In this document: positions 43,416 through 51,755 of the stretch, piece by piece
How positions within the stretch are numbered: the stretch's first letter is position 1
Layout of the letters: each line of letters begins with the position of its first letter
Assembly: GCA_902802305.1 (NCBI GenBank)
Contig: CADCLG010000010.1
Span: forward strand, 28,635-92,634
DNA length: 64,000 nt
Direction: 5' to 3'
Origin: an uncultured Spirochaetaceae bacterium
GTDB lineage: Bacteria; Spirochaetota; Spirochaetia; Treponematales; Treponemataceae
Position numbers and translations under genes: made by a program
Notes under the pieces: model-generated
Seen by the model: only the letters and a program-made list of their open reading frames with translations
Told to the model about the DNA's origin: nothing
The model's database searches: none

Positions 43416-43444
43416 ATAATAGATGTTTTATAAGAATATTTCAA
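43416..43444 (-). promoter_or_regulatory. Promoter of asnB
   Basis: Minus strand: TTGAAA (43444-43439), 17 nt, TATTAT (43421-43416). Predicted start near 43409. Confidence 0.6.
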
Positions 43445-43486
43445 GTATATTTAAAATATATGTCAAATATAGAATCCTGCAAGCCA

Positions 43487-44293
43487 CTATTTTTTTGCCA
43501 GATTCCAGCTATCCCGGGCGTTGAGTACTTTTATGTGACCACCTGTAACCTCAAGCTCTGTTCCTGTAATATAACTTGCTGCTGGACTTGAAAGGAATAC
43601 AACTGGTTTGGCAATTTCCTCTGGCTCAGCCATTCTGTTAAGAATATTATTTCTCAATAAGTCATCAAGTGTCTGCTGAGAAAAGCCTTGAGAAAGAAGA
43701 GGTGTTCGTGTATATCCCGGCAAAACCGCATTAACCCGGATATTATAAGGTGCATACTCGCTGGCAGTCGTTTGGGTATAGGCAATTACGGCAGCCTTCA
43801 TACTTGCATAAATATTGCTTCTAATAGCTGTTGCCGCATGAGCTGCAAGGGAAGAGATATTTACAATGCTTCCACCCTTTTCTTTCATGTATTTCACTGC
43901 TGCCTGAGTTCCAAACACACAGGATTTATAGTTTGCACTGATAATGTAATCCAGTTCTTCTTCTGTATAATACTCTCCTTCCCTCTTTTTATTTGTTCCG
44001 ATATTATTTACCCAAACATCAATACTTCCGTTAATTGAAGCTGCCTGCTGTGCAAGAAAGTCCATTCCTTCTTCTTTTGTTCCATCCAGCGCATAAGCAA
44101 AAACTTTTCCCTTTGCTGGATATTTTTCAACAAGACTAGTAGAAGCCTTATCCAATTCATCTTTATTTCTGGCACAAATAAAAACTGCCGCTCCTTCCTT
44201 CAAAAACTCTTCTGCTATCGCATATCCTATTCCCTTGCTGGCCCCAGTTACTACAGCTATTTTATCTTTCAATTGTAAATCCATATAATCCAT
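43487..44293 (-). CDS. Short-chain dehydrogenase/reductase
   Basis: 268 aa. Classical SDR: TGASKGIGYAIA near residues 16-27, the NNIG motif, catalytic Ser in NISSLAAH, and Tyr/Lys in the YASMK motif, plus the C-terminal LPGYTRTPL and ITGTELEVTGG. Reduces or oxidises alcohol/ketone groups with NAD(P); the substrate is unknown. RBS AAGGAGG, ATG at 44293. A strong TATAAT promoter and a near-match to the Rrf2 operator lie just upstream. Confidence 0.88.
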   Translation of the reverse strand: MDYMDLQLKDKIAVVTGASKGIGYAIAEEFLKEGAAVFICARNKDELDKASTSLVEKYPAKGKVFAYALDGTKEEGMDFLAQQAASINGSIDVWVNNIGTNKKREGEYYTEEELDYIISANYKSCVFGTQAAVKYMKEKGGSIVNISSLAAHAATAIRSNIYASMKAAVIAYTQTTASEYAPYNIRVNAVLPGYTRTPLLSQGFSQQTLDDLLRNNILNRMAEPEEIAKPVVFLSSPAASYITGTELEVTGGHIKVLNARDSWNLAKK

Positions 44294-44310
44294 AATCCTC
44301 CTTTTTTATT

Positions 44311-44350
44311 ACCTAGTATTATTATATGTTTTATATGTTATTCATGTCAA
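44311..44350 (-). promoter_or_regulatory. SDR promoter with candidate Rrf2 site
   Basis: Minus strand: TTGACA (44350-44345), 18 nt, TATAAT (44326-44321). ACATA-N9-TAGGT (44329-44311), one mismatch from the cysK operator, overlaps the -10 and start region. Confidence 0.5.
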
Positions 44351-44493
44351 TAATTATTCTCCCAGCAAAGGCAGATAGTGAAGACAGGTAGTAAATGCTA
44401 AATAAAATCAAAAGGCAAAAATATGAATCGACATAAAAGAAAGAAAATGGTAATGTGAAAGATATAAAACAAACATAAAATTATGGAGGAAAC

Positions 44494-45942
44494 ATGAAAG
44501 AATATATTAAAGGAGCAAATCCCTACATGCCGTTATGGGAGCACGTACCAGACGGTGAACCAAGAGTATTTGAATACAAAGGAGAAAAAAGAGTTTACGT
44601 TTACGGCTCGCATGACACCGCAAGAACTGAATACTGCGGACCAGATCAGGTTGTCTGGAGTGCCCCGGTTTCAGATTTAACAAACTGGACCTGTCACGGT
44701 GTATGTTACGAATCAGCTGACAAATCAATTTTATTTGCGCCAGATGTAGTTCAAAAAGGTGATACTTTCTACATGTATGCAGCAGAACGAAAAGGCTCCT
44801 GCATTGTAGTTGCCACAAGTAAAAACCCGGCAGGACCATTCACAAATCCTGTAAAAACAGAACTTGGTTTTGATCCAGGAATCCTTGTAGATGATGACGG
44901 AAGAGTATACGCTTATTGGGGCTTCTGCAAGCAGTATTGTGCAGAATTAAACGATGATATGGCAACCATAAAACCTGGAACTTTACGCGAAAATCCAATC
45001 AAACACTGCAAGGCAGAATGGGCTCCAGATGATGGTTGTGTCGATGAAAAGGATGCATTTTTCGAAGCCTCATCTCCACGCAAGGTTAACGGAAAATATG
45101 TTCTTATTTATTCCAAGCGTTATTTTACCAAGCAGCCTCAGTTCGGTGTTTACGAAGATTGCAATGGCTTCCTTTCCTATAAATACAGCGACACTCCACT
45201 CGACGGCTATAAAATGGGCGGAGACATAAGCTTGAACGGTGGCGAATTACTTACAAACGCGGACGGTACAAAAACGATGTCTTATCGCTGGGGAAACAAC
45301 CACGGCAGTATCATGAATATCGAAGGTCAGTGGTATGTTTTCTATCACCGTCAGACCGGAACAGATGAATTTTCACGACAGGCAATGCTGGAACCTGTAG
45401 ATGTTGCCCTCGATAAGGATGGAAAAGTTTTCATAGGTAAAATTACATACAAAGATGGGCAGCCAATTGCTTCTGAACCAGTAGAAATGACTTCCCAGGG
45501 AGCCCACATAAACGGTCTTGATGCAAGAAAAATAATTTCTGCCGGATATGCCTGTCATATTTTTGGAGGAGCAAAAGGCGGTCCAAACGGAGGAAACGGT
45601 GGTGCATATATTAAACCTGTATACGATAAGACCGATTCCTGTTCCGCACCAATTGTTGATATAACCAGCAATCTTTCTGTAGGTTTCAGATACTTACAGT
45701 TCGGTTCGCAAAGTGCAAAAACCCTCACACTTTCTCTCAAAGCCCTTGAAAATTTCAAAATCAATGTTCATGTGGATGATTATAAAGGTAAGATTGTTGC
45801 TGTTCTGGATGTTAAAAAAGGCGATTCAACAGTCACTGGTCAAATTCTGTCTGGTCTGATTGGAAAACGTGCAATTTATTTTGAGTTTCTTTCTGAATCA
45901 AAAAATATAATTGCCGAATTTGACACATTTACTTTTGATTAA
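44494..45942 (+). CDS. GH43-family glycoside hydrolase, intracellular
   Basis: 482 aa. Five-bladed propeller enzyme: N-terminal PYMPLWEHVPDGEPRVFEYK, FAPDVVQKGDTFYMY with catalytic Asp, FEASSPRKVNGKYVLIYS with the expected Glu acid, and the late NNHGSI/QWYVFYHR block. A C-terminal beta-sandwich domain (about 340-482, CBM6-like) follows. Beta-xylosidase or alpha-arabinofuranosidase are the usual activities; which one cannot be told. No signal peptide, so it acts on imported oligomers. RBS GGAGG before the ATG. Confidence 0.85.
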   Translation: MKEYIKGANPYMPLWEHVPDGEPRVFEYKGEKRVYVYGSHDTARTEYCGPDQVVWSAPVSDLTNWTCHGVCYESADKSILFAPDVVQKGDTFYMYAAERKGSCIVVATSKNPAGPFTNPVKTELGFDPGILVDDDGRVYAYWGFCKQYCAELNDDMATIKPGTLRENPIKHCKAEWAPDDGCVDEKDAFFEASSPRKVNGKYVLIYSKRYFTKQPQFGVYEDCNGFLSYKYSDTPLDGYKMGGDISLNGGELLTNADGTKTMSYRWGNNHGSIMNIEGQWYVFYHRQTGTDEFSRQAMLEPVDVALDKDGKVFIGKITYKDGQPIASEPVEMTSQGAHINGLDARKIISAGYACHIFGGAKGGPNGGNGGAYIKPVYDKTDSCSAPIVDITSNLSVGFRYLQFGSQSAKTLTLSLKALENFKINVHVDDYKGKIVAVLDVKKGDSTVTGQILSGLIGKRAIYFEFLSESKNIIAEFDTFTFD

Positions 45943-45980
45943 TTTTTGAAATAAGAACTTCGTAATGAAATTGAAGATGT

Positions 45981-46084
45981 CTGTGTAAAATATCCTTTTT
46001 TGTGTTATCGAACAAGATGATTCGTATTTAAAATAATTCGAAAATCTAATAGAATACAAACATATAAAAAGCATTTTTACACAG
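45981..46084 (+). repeat. Distant 10-bp inverted repeat in the thyX leader
   Basis: CTGTGTAAAA (45981-45990) is exactly inverted as TTTTACACAG (46075-46084), 84 nt apart, in the 177-bp gap before thyX. It may close a structured leader or be chance; nothing else is recognised in this gap. Confidence 0.3.
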
Positions 46085-46119
46085 ATTGTTTGGGCAAGAA
46101 ATTATCCAGGAGTTTTAGA

Positions 46120-46836
46120 ATGATTACAATTTTACCTCAAACTGACAGAGAACCTTTGAATACAATCGGATATTGTGCAGGTGTATGCTGGAACAGTCCT
46201 GTCGACGACAAGGAAAAAAATATAAAACGAGCAAAATCATGCATTTTGAGCGGTCACACAAGAACGGCAGAATATCCGGAAGTTTATTGCATTGTAGAAG
46301 GTTATTCTGCCCGTTGTATCAGGGAATTGTATACTCACATCATTGGAACAACCCGTCTTCAAAGTTCTACCCGTTATGTAGATGCAAAAAATATGGATGT
46401 TGAGCAGGATTTTTATTATCCTTTTGTGGCAAATCCTGAGGCAACAGAAGTTTATAAAGAAGGGCTTACCAATATAATGCAGACTTACGAAAAACTGGAA
46501 GAATTAGGTTATCCAAAAGAAGATGCAGCCAATATTCTTCCACTTGGAATGAATACAAAAATTGTATGGAAAATTAATCTGCGTGCCCTCATGCATTTTA
46601 TGAATATGCGCCTTTGTTCCCGTGCCTACAAGGAAATCCGCCAGCTTTCTAATGAATTGAAGGCAGAATTACGGAAACTTTCTACAGAATGGGAATGGAT
46701 TTGTGACAATCTTCTTGTGCCAAAATGTGAAGCAATGGGTTATTGTGATGAAGCAAAATCCTGTGGACGCAAAATTACAAAAGAACAGATGTTAGAAGCC
46801 GTAGAAGAGTGGAAGAAAAATCACAAAAAAGATTAA
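46120..46836 (+). CDS. thyX: Flavin-dependent thymidylate synthase, divergent
   Basis: 238 aa. Makes dTMP from dUMP using FAD and folate, replacing ThyA. The N-terminal half has the ThyX-like EGYSARCIRELYTHIIG and TTRLQSSTRYVD blocks. The usual RHRX7S signature (RHRTASVNEQSARY in canonical members) is here HIIGTTRLQSSTRY: the serine and final RY are kept but the RHR triplet is not. This resembles a divergent clostridial-type group (from memory). Start: ATG 46120 with CAGGAG; an in-frame TTG at 46090 is rejected. Confidence 0.8.
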   Translation: MITILPQTDREPLNTIGYCAGVCWNSPVDDKEKNIKRAKSCILSGHTRTAEYPEVYCIVEGYSARCIRELYTHIIGTTRLQSSTRYVDAKNMDVEQDFYYPFVANPEATEVYKEGLTNIMQTYEKLEELGYPKEDAANILPLGMNTKIVWKINLRALMHFMNMRLCSRAYKEIRQLSNELKAELRKLSTEWEWICDNLLVPKCEAMGYCDEAKSCGRKITKEQMLEAVEEWKKNHKKD

Positions 46837-46849
46837 AACAACTTAAATC

Positions 46850-47995
46850 TTAAAAGCCTGTTTTAAAACGGCTTAGTGCTTCTTCAAGGATTTTACGCGG
46901 ACATGCAAGATTAATTCTTACAAACTCTTCGCCAGTTTTTCCATATTCTGCACCGCCGTTTATAAAAAGCCCTGTTTTTTTCCGCAATTCTTCTGCAAAC
47001 TTATCACCATTTTTAAAAACCCTCACCCACAAAAGATAAGTTGCCTTTCCCTTCACCACCGTAACTTTATCCTCGGGAATTGAACTAAGGATAGCTTCTG
47101 CATAACGGCGGTTTTCAAAAAGATACTCGTTCAACTGATTAAGCCAATCTTCTCCTTGAGTAAAAGCTGCTACAGTCGCAGCAACAGCAAAAGCATTGGG
47201 TTCTGCAATTTCATCTGTATTCAAAGCCCTCCAGACCTTATGTCGCAAGTGAGGATTAGGAACTACTACCGCCGCTGAATTGATTCCTGCAATATTAAAG
47301 CATTTTGTCGGAGCAAGACAGCTTACACTTATCTGGGCACATGTTTCCGATGCACCTGCAAATGGCGTATAGTTAAAACCAGGTTCTGTTATATCGCAAT
47401 GAATCTCATCACTAATTACAGTAACACCATATTTTTTACACAAGTCCCCTATTCTCGCAAGTTCTTCCTTTGTCCAGATATTTCCCGTCGGATTCTGAGG
47501 ATTGCACAAAATCATCAGAGAAACCTGAGGATCAGATAAATCCTTTTCAAGCCTTTCAAAATTGATTTTGTATTCCTTTCCGTCAAAATCAAGGGGACTT
47601 TCAACAACATATCGTCCATTATTTACTATTGAATTAAAGAAAATATTGTAGCAGGGCGTTTGAATCAAAACTTTTTCAGCAACACTTGTTAGTTTTCTCA
47701 CACAACTCGAAATTGCCGGCACAACACCAGTAGAAAAAATCAAAGAATCCCTGTTGATTGTAAAATTATGACGTTTTTTCCACCAGTAAATGTAGCTATC
47801 AGCCCATTCAGGAGGAATTATCGAATAGCCGAAAATGCCGTGCTCAACCCGTTTTTGAAGTGCCTCTTTTACACAGGGAGCTGTTTCAAAATCCATATCA
47901 GCAACCCAAAGAGGAAGCTCTCCCTCTCTGCTCTCATCCCATTTTAATGAGCCTGTATTTCTTCGAGCAATTATTCTGTCAAAATCATACTTCAT
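46850..47995 (-). CDS. patB: MalY/PatB-type PLP-dependent C-S lyase (cystathionine beta-lyase)
   Basis: 381 aa. Fold-type I PLP enzyme of the MalY/PatB family that splits cystathionine or cysteine conjugates. Landmarks: ARRNTGSLKWDE start, WVADMDFETAPCV, ILCNPQNPTGNIWTKEEL, SDEIHCDI, and Schiff-base lysine in APTKCFNIAG (about 230). RBS not clear; start is the first ATG. It follows the Rrf2 gene on the same strand by 33 nt, so it is probably co-transcribed and under sulfur control. Confidence 0.85.
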   Translation of the reverse strand: MKYDFDRIIARRNTGSLKWDESREGELPLWVADMDFETAPCVKEALQKRVEHGIFGYSIIPPEWADSYIYWWKKRHNFTINRDSLIFSTGVVPAISSCVRKLTSVAEKVLIQTPCYNIFFNSIVNNGRYVVESPLDFDGKEYKINFERLEKDLSDPQVSLMILCNPQNPTGNIWTKEELARIGDLCKKYGVTVISDEIHCDITEPGFNYTPFAGASETCAQISVSCLAPTKCFNIAGINSAAVVVPNPHLRHKVWRALNTDEIAEPNAFAVAATVAAFTQGEDWLNQLNEYLFENRRYAEAILSSIPEDKVTVVKGKATYLLWVRVFKNGDKFAEELRKKTGLFINGGAEYGKTGEEFVRINLACPRKILEEALSRFKTGF

Positions 47996-48028
47996 AGGAT
48001 AATTCTATATAATTATTCAAATGTTTCT

Positions 48029-48412
48029 TTAAATATAATAATCAAAACCGTTAAATTCGCGGTTTTTCTCAACGAGCTGCTCCAGATTTATGCTATCCAC
48101 ATAATCATTTATAACTTTTTCAAAATCATTCCAGAAATAATCATTACCAACATTGCTTACAGAATTTCCTTCCGTATTGCTCCTTGGCGACAAATCCCCC
48201 TCGGTAGAACGTAAAATTTCTCCAATTGTATAATTTTCTGGACTCTTAACAAGCTTATATCCGCCGTTATTCCCCCTCAGTCCCATCACAAGACCGTCTT
48301 TACTCAATTGAATCAATATTTGTTCCAGATATTTTACAGAAAGATTGTGCCTGTGCGACAAAAGTTTTAATGGAACATATTTTTCAGGGTCAGATTCAGC
48401 CAAATCCGTCAT
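48029..48412 (-). CDS. Rrf2-family regulator, CymR-like, shortened N-terminus
   Basis: 127 aa. Winged helix of the Rrf2 family (YVPLKLLSHRHNLSVKYLEQ, then GLRGNNGGYKLVKSPE wing). It has none of the three Cys used by IscR to hold an iron-sulfur cluster, so it resembles CymR, which represses cysteine genes. Usual members start MKIST..RYALR.M; here the in-frame codons just before the ATG read KYALLI, but a TAA sits directly in front of them, so about 12 residues of helix 1 are missing. No SD is visible. Divergent from cysK, which has two matching operators. Confidence 0.8.
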   Translation of the reverse strand: MTDLAESDPEKYVPLKLLSHRHNLSVKYLEQILIQLSKDGLVMGLRGNNGGYKLVKSPENYTIGEILRSTEGDLSPRSNTEGNSVSNVGNDYFWNDFEKVINDYVDSINLEQLVEKNREFNGFDYYI

Positions 48413-48445
48413 AATTAATAAAGCGTATTTTTATAGGTTATATTT

Positions 48446-48473
48446 ATTATAAACTATTTGATTTTTTTTTCAA
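48446..48473 (-). promoter_or_regulatory. Promoter of the Rrf2-patB operon
   Basis: Minus strand: TTGAAA (48473-48468), 16 nt, TATAAT (48451-48446). Predicted start near 48439, with an ACCTA half-site (48437-48433) right at the start. Confidence 0.55.
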
Positions 48474-48519
48474 CATTTTCTGTAATAAATCCGCAAGAAA
48501 ATAATATTTTTTTTGAAAA

Positions 48520-48583
48520 ACCTATTGACATACTAGGTAATTCATTGTATTTTAATTATATAAAACCTACCGAAAAACTAGGT
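48520..48583 (+). promoter_or_regulatory. cysK promoter with two candidate Rrf2 operators
   Basis: Promoter TTGACA (48525-48530), 17 nt, TATTTT (48548-48553). Two copies of ACCTA-N9-TAGGT at 48520-48538 (covering the -35) and 48565-48583 (just after the start site), exactly the same spacing. The divergent Rrf2 gene is the obvious regulator. Confidence 0.75.
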
Positions 48584-48659
48584 ATATATTTTATAAACTA
48601 AAGAAAACATATTAAAAACTGCCGAAAGAAAAATCCGTCAGTTTAATCAGGAGGAAATT

Positions 48660-49592
48660 ATGTCAAAAATTTACACAAGTGCAGATCAGCTTATTGGTCA
48701 CACACCGCTTTTGGAACTTTCTAACATTGAGAAAGCTTTAGGTCTTCAGGCAAGAATTCTGGCTAAACTCGAATATTTTAATCCGGCAGGAAGTGTCAAA
48801 GACCGAATTGCAAAAGCCATGCTTGATGATGCAGAAAAAACAGGAAAATTAAAGCCAGGTGCAACAATCATCGAACCAACTTCCGGAAATACAGGTATTG
48901 GCTTAAGTTCTGTTGCAGCCGCTCGTGGATACAGAATTATAATCGTAATGCCAGAAACCATGTCAGTTGAACGTCGCCAGCTCATGAAAGCTTATGGTGC
49001 TGAACTTGTTCTTACTGAAGGTTCAAAAGGAATGAAGGGAGCAATTGCCAAGGCTGAAGAACTGGCTGCAAGTATTCCAGGAAGCTTTATTCCAGGTCAG
49101 TTTGTAAATCCTGCAAACCCAAAAACCCACCAGGAAACAACCGGCCCAGAAATTTGGGAAGACACAGACGGAAATGTTGATTATTTTGTAGCAGGTGTTG
49201 GAACAGGCGGAACATTAACAGGTGTTGGAAAATTCTTAAAATCAAAGAAAGGCGATGTAAAAATTGTTGCCGTTGAACCAGCTGATTCTCCAGTTCTGTC
49301 AAAAGGAACAGCAGGTGCCCATAAAATTCAGGGAATTGGAGCAGGTTTTGTACCGGACGTCCTCGATACCAAAATTTACGATGAAATTATTCCAGTTCAG
49401 AACGAAAGTGCTTTTGAAACAGGCAAATTAGTTGGTAAAAAAGAAGGCGTTTTAGTTGGAATTTCTTCTGGTGCCGCACTTTGGGCAGCAATTGAACTTG
49501 CAAAACGCCCAGAAAACAAAGGAAAGACAATAGTTGCCCTTCTCCCAGATACAGGCGACCGTTATCTTTCAACACCACTTTTTGCAGACTAA
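48660..49592 (+). CDS. cysK: Cysteine synthase (O-acetylserine sulfhydrylase)
   Basis: 310 aa. Makes cysteine from O-acetylserine and sulfide. PLP lysine at K47 in [11 protein letters not shown], the [11 protein letters not shown] phosphate/substrate loop, the [12 protein letters not shown] glycine loop, and [14 protein letters not shown] at the end are all as expected. RBS AGGAGG before the ATG. Divergent from the Rrf2 regulator with two operators in between. An amino-acid ABC transporter follows about 70 nt downstream. Confidence 0.93.
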   Translation: MSKIYTSADQLIGHTPLLELSNIEKALGLQARILAKLEYFNPAGSVKDRIAKAMLDDAEKTGKLKPGATIIEPTSGNTGIGLSSVAAARGYRIIIVMPETMSVERRQLMKAYGAELVLTEGSKGMKGAIAKAEELAASIPGSFIPGQFVNPANPKTHQETTGPEIWEDTDGNVDYFVAGVGTGGTLTGVGKFLKSKKGDVKIVAVEPADSPVLSKGTAGAHKIQGIGAGFVPDVLDTKIYDEIIPVQNESAFETGKLVGKKEGVLVGISSGAALWAAIELAKRPENKGKTIVALLPDTGDRYLSTPLFAD

Positions 49593-49659
49593 GACAGCGT
49601 CCGAGAAAGTAAAAAAGTGCCTCATTGACTATTATATCTAAAAAATTTAAAATCGTATA

Positions 49660-50322
49660 ATGGATTTTGGTTTTATACAAAAAGTTACCCCCATGTATGT
49701 TGAAGCAGCGGGGGTAACTTTAAAATTAGCGCTCATTGGAATTCTTCTATCAATTCTGCTTGGCCTTTTCTGCGCCCTCATAAAATATTACAAGATTCCA
49801 GTTTTACGGCAAATTGTGAGCGTATATATAGAATTTTCACGCAATACTCCCCTTTTGATTCAATTATTTTTCTTATATTTTGCCTTTCCAAGAATGGGAA
49901 TTAAATTAAGCTCCGTTCAGTGTGCCATAATCGGATTAACCTTTTTGGGCGGAAGCTACATGGAAGAAACCTTTCGTTCTGCCCTTGAATCCGTTTCTAA
50001 AATACAAATCGAAAGTGCCCAGTGCATAGGCTTAACAAAACGGCAGATTACCCAGTATGTAATCCTTCCTCAGGCAATTTCCGTTTCAATTCCGGGATTT
50101 TGCGCAAACATTATGTTCATGATAAAAGAAACTTCCGTTTTCAGTGCAGTTGCCCTTGCTGATTTGATGTACGTTGCAAAAGATTTAATCGGCCTTTACT
50201 ATAAAACAGACGAAGCGCTTACAATGCTCTGTATTTCTTATTTAATTTTGCTGCTGCCTATTTCAATTTTAGCCTCTTTAGCAGAAAGGAGATTGCGTTA
50301 TGCACAGTTCGGAAACCATTAA
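49660..50322 (+). CDS. Amino-acid ABC transporter permease 1
   Basis: 220 aa, about five membrane helices with the His/Glu/Gln-type permease EAA loop (QIESAQCIGLTKRQITQYVILPQAI). N-terminus MDFGFIQKVTPMYVEAAGVT fits the family, so the ATG at 49660 is kept although no SD is visible and a TATAAT overlaps it. A 9-bp inverted repeat lies 24-59 nt inside the gene. Together with the next two genes it makes a polar amino-acid importer; cystine is inferred from the sulfur neighbours. No binding protein is encoded here. Confidence 0.82.
   Translation: MDFGFIQKVTPMYVEAAGVTLKLALIGILLSILLGLFCALIKYYKIPVLRQIVSVYIEFSRNTPLLIQLFFLYFAFPRMGIKLSSVQCAIIGLTFLGGSYMEETFRSALESVSKIQIESAQCIGLTKRQITQYVILPQAISVSIPGFCANIMFMIKETSVFSAVALADLMYVAKDLIGLYYKTDEALTMLCISYLILLLPISILASLAERRLRYAQFGNH
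49684..49718 (+). repeat. 9-bp inverted repeat at the start of the permease gene
   Basis: GTTACCCCC (49684-49692) pairs exactly with GGGGGTAAC (49710-49718), 17-nt loop holding an alternative ATG (49693). In mRNA this hairpin could affect translation or act as a weak pause site. Confidence 0.4.
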
Positions 50323-51001
50323 TGCAATTTCCCAGGCCTTCAGCGTTCTTACAATGGGAATAAACTTCCAGCGCTTACTCGGCGGACTATGGGTTACAGT
50401 ATGGATTGCCCTCGTTTCGGTACTTTTTTCAATTATACTGGGATTTTTGTTCGGAATGTTGATGACCGTAAAAAACAAGGCAATAAAAATCATCTGCAAA
50501 ATCTACCTTGAAATTATGCGCATAATGCCCCAGCTGGTATTACTTTTTGTCGCATATTATGGTCTTACAAGAATGTTCAATATTTCCCTTAGTGGAGAAG
50601 CCGCTAGTATTTTGGTTTTTACCCTCTGGGGAACTGCCGAAATGGGAGATTTAGTTCGCGGGGCCTTAGAAAGCGTTCCAATTCATCAATACGAAAGCGG
50701 ACGTGCCATAGGATTAACCGAAAAGCAGATTTTTACTTATATTATAATCCCTCAAACATTGCGCTCGTTGATTCCCTTAAGCATGAATCTCATCACCAGA
50801 ATGATAAAAACAACCTCCCTGGTAGTTTTTGTCGGTGTAATAGAAGTTGTAAAAATTGGTCAACAGATTATCGAAGCAAACAGACTTACAATCCCAACCG
50901 CTTCGATTGCTGTATATTTTGTAATATTTATGATGTATTTTTTCGTCTGCTGGATTTTAAGCATGATAGCCCGCTATATCGAAAAAAAGCAGAAAGGATA
51001 A
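50300..51001 (+). CDS. Amino-acid ABC transporter permease 2
   Basis: 233 aa with the same permease pattern (EAA loop QYESGRAIGLTEKQIFTYIIIPQTL). It overlaps the first permease by 23 nt, so the two are translationally coupled and form a heterodimer in the inner membrane. Substrate class: polar amino acids, probably cystine or cysteine by context. Confidence 0.82.
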   Translation: MHSSETINAISQAFSVLTMGINFQRLLGGLWVTVWIALVSVLFSIILGFLFGMLMTVKNKAIKIICKIYLEIMRIMPQLVLLFVAYYGLTRMFNISLSGEAASILVFTLWGTAEMGDLVRGALESVPIHQYESGRAIGLTEKQIFTYIIIPQTLRSLIPLSMNLITRMIKTTSLVVFVGVIEVVKIGQQIIEANRLTIPTASIAVYFVIFMMYFFVCWILSMIARYIEKKQKG

Positions 51002-51011
51002 GGACAGGAAA

Positions 51012-51755
51012 ATGGCTTTACTGGAAATAAAAAATATAAAAAAATCTTTTGATGACAATGTAATCTTAAAAAACGTCTCTTTAAATGTTGAAAAAGGTGA
51101 TGTCATTGTCATTTTGGGACCATCTGGCTGTGGAAAATCCACTTTATTGCGCTGTATAAACGGACTTGAACAGATTCAAGATGGAGAAATCCTGCTTGAT
51201 GGCGAAGTAATTTCAAACCGCAAGAAGGAAATGCACCTTATCCGCCAGAAAGTTGGCATGGTTTTCCAAAGTTATGATTTATTTCCTCATCTGAACGTTA
51301 TGAAAAACATTCTTCTTGGTCCAAAACATGCCCAGCACCGGGATATAAAGGAAGTTGAGCAGGAAGCAGAGCTTTTACTTGAAAGAGTTGGCCTTGCAGA
51401 TAAAAAATACGCTTATCCTCGTCAGCTTTCCGGCGGACAAAAACAGAGAGTTGCCATTGTAAGAATGCTCTGTATGCACCCGGAAGTTATGCTTTTTGAT
51501 GAAGTTACAGCCGCTCTTGACCCGGAAATGGTTCGCGAAGTTCTCGATGTAATGATGAATCTTGCAAACGAAGGAAAAACAATGCTTATCGTCACTCATC
51601 AAATGCAGTTTGCACGAGCAGTTGCAGATAAAATTGTCTTTATGGATGATGGCGAAATCGTTGAAACCGGAGATCCGGAAGAGTTCTGGACAAATCCAAA
51701 AACAGAAAGGGCAAAACAATTCCTGCAAAACTTTGAGTTTACACGCCGCAAGTAA
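51012..51755 (+). CDS. Amino-acid ABC transporter ATP-binding protein
   Basis: 247 aa. Walker A GPSGCGKST (about 36-44), signature LSGGQKQR (about 139-146), Walker B VMLFDEVTAALD (about 158-169), switch His in TLIVTHQMQF. Belongs to the polar amino-acid importer group (GlnQ/TcyC-like). Starts 10 nt after permease 2. Its 3' end overlaps the convergent Gfo/Idh gene by 17 bp. Confidence 0.88.
   Translation: MALLEIKNIKKSFDDNVILKNVSLNVEKGDVIVILGPSGCGKSTLLRCINGLEQIQDGEILLDGEVISNRKKEMHLIRQKVGMVFQSYDLFPHLNVMKNILLGPKHAQHRDIKEVEQEAELLLERVGLADKKYAYPRQLSGGQKQRVAIVRMLCMHPEVMLFDEVTAALDPEMVREVLDVMMNLANEGKTMLIVTHQMQFARAVADKIVFMDDGEIVETGDPEEFWTNPKTERAKQFLQNFEFTRRK

Noticed and set aside
49656..49661. TATAAT as -10 box for the permease operon
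   Set aside because: It overlaps the ATG that gives the family-like N-terminus; likely coincidence in A/T-rich DNA, though noted as a possibility.
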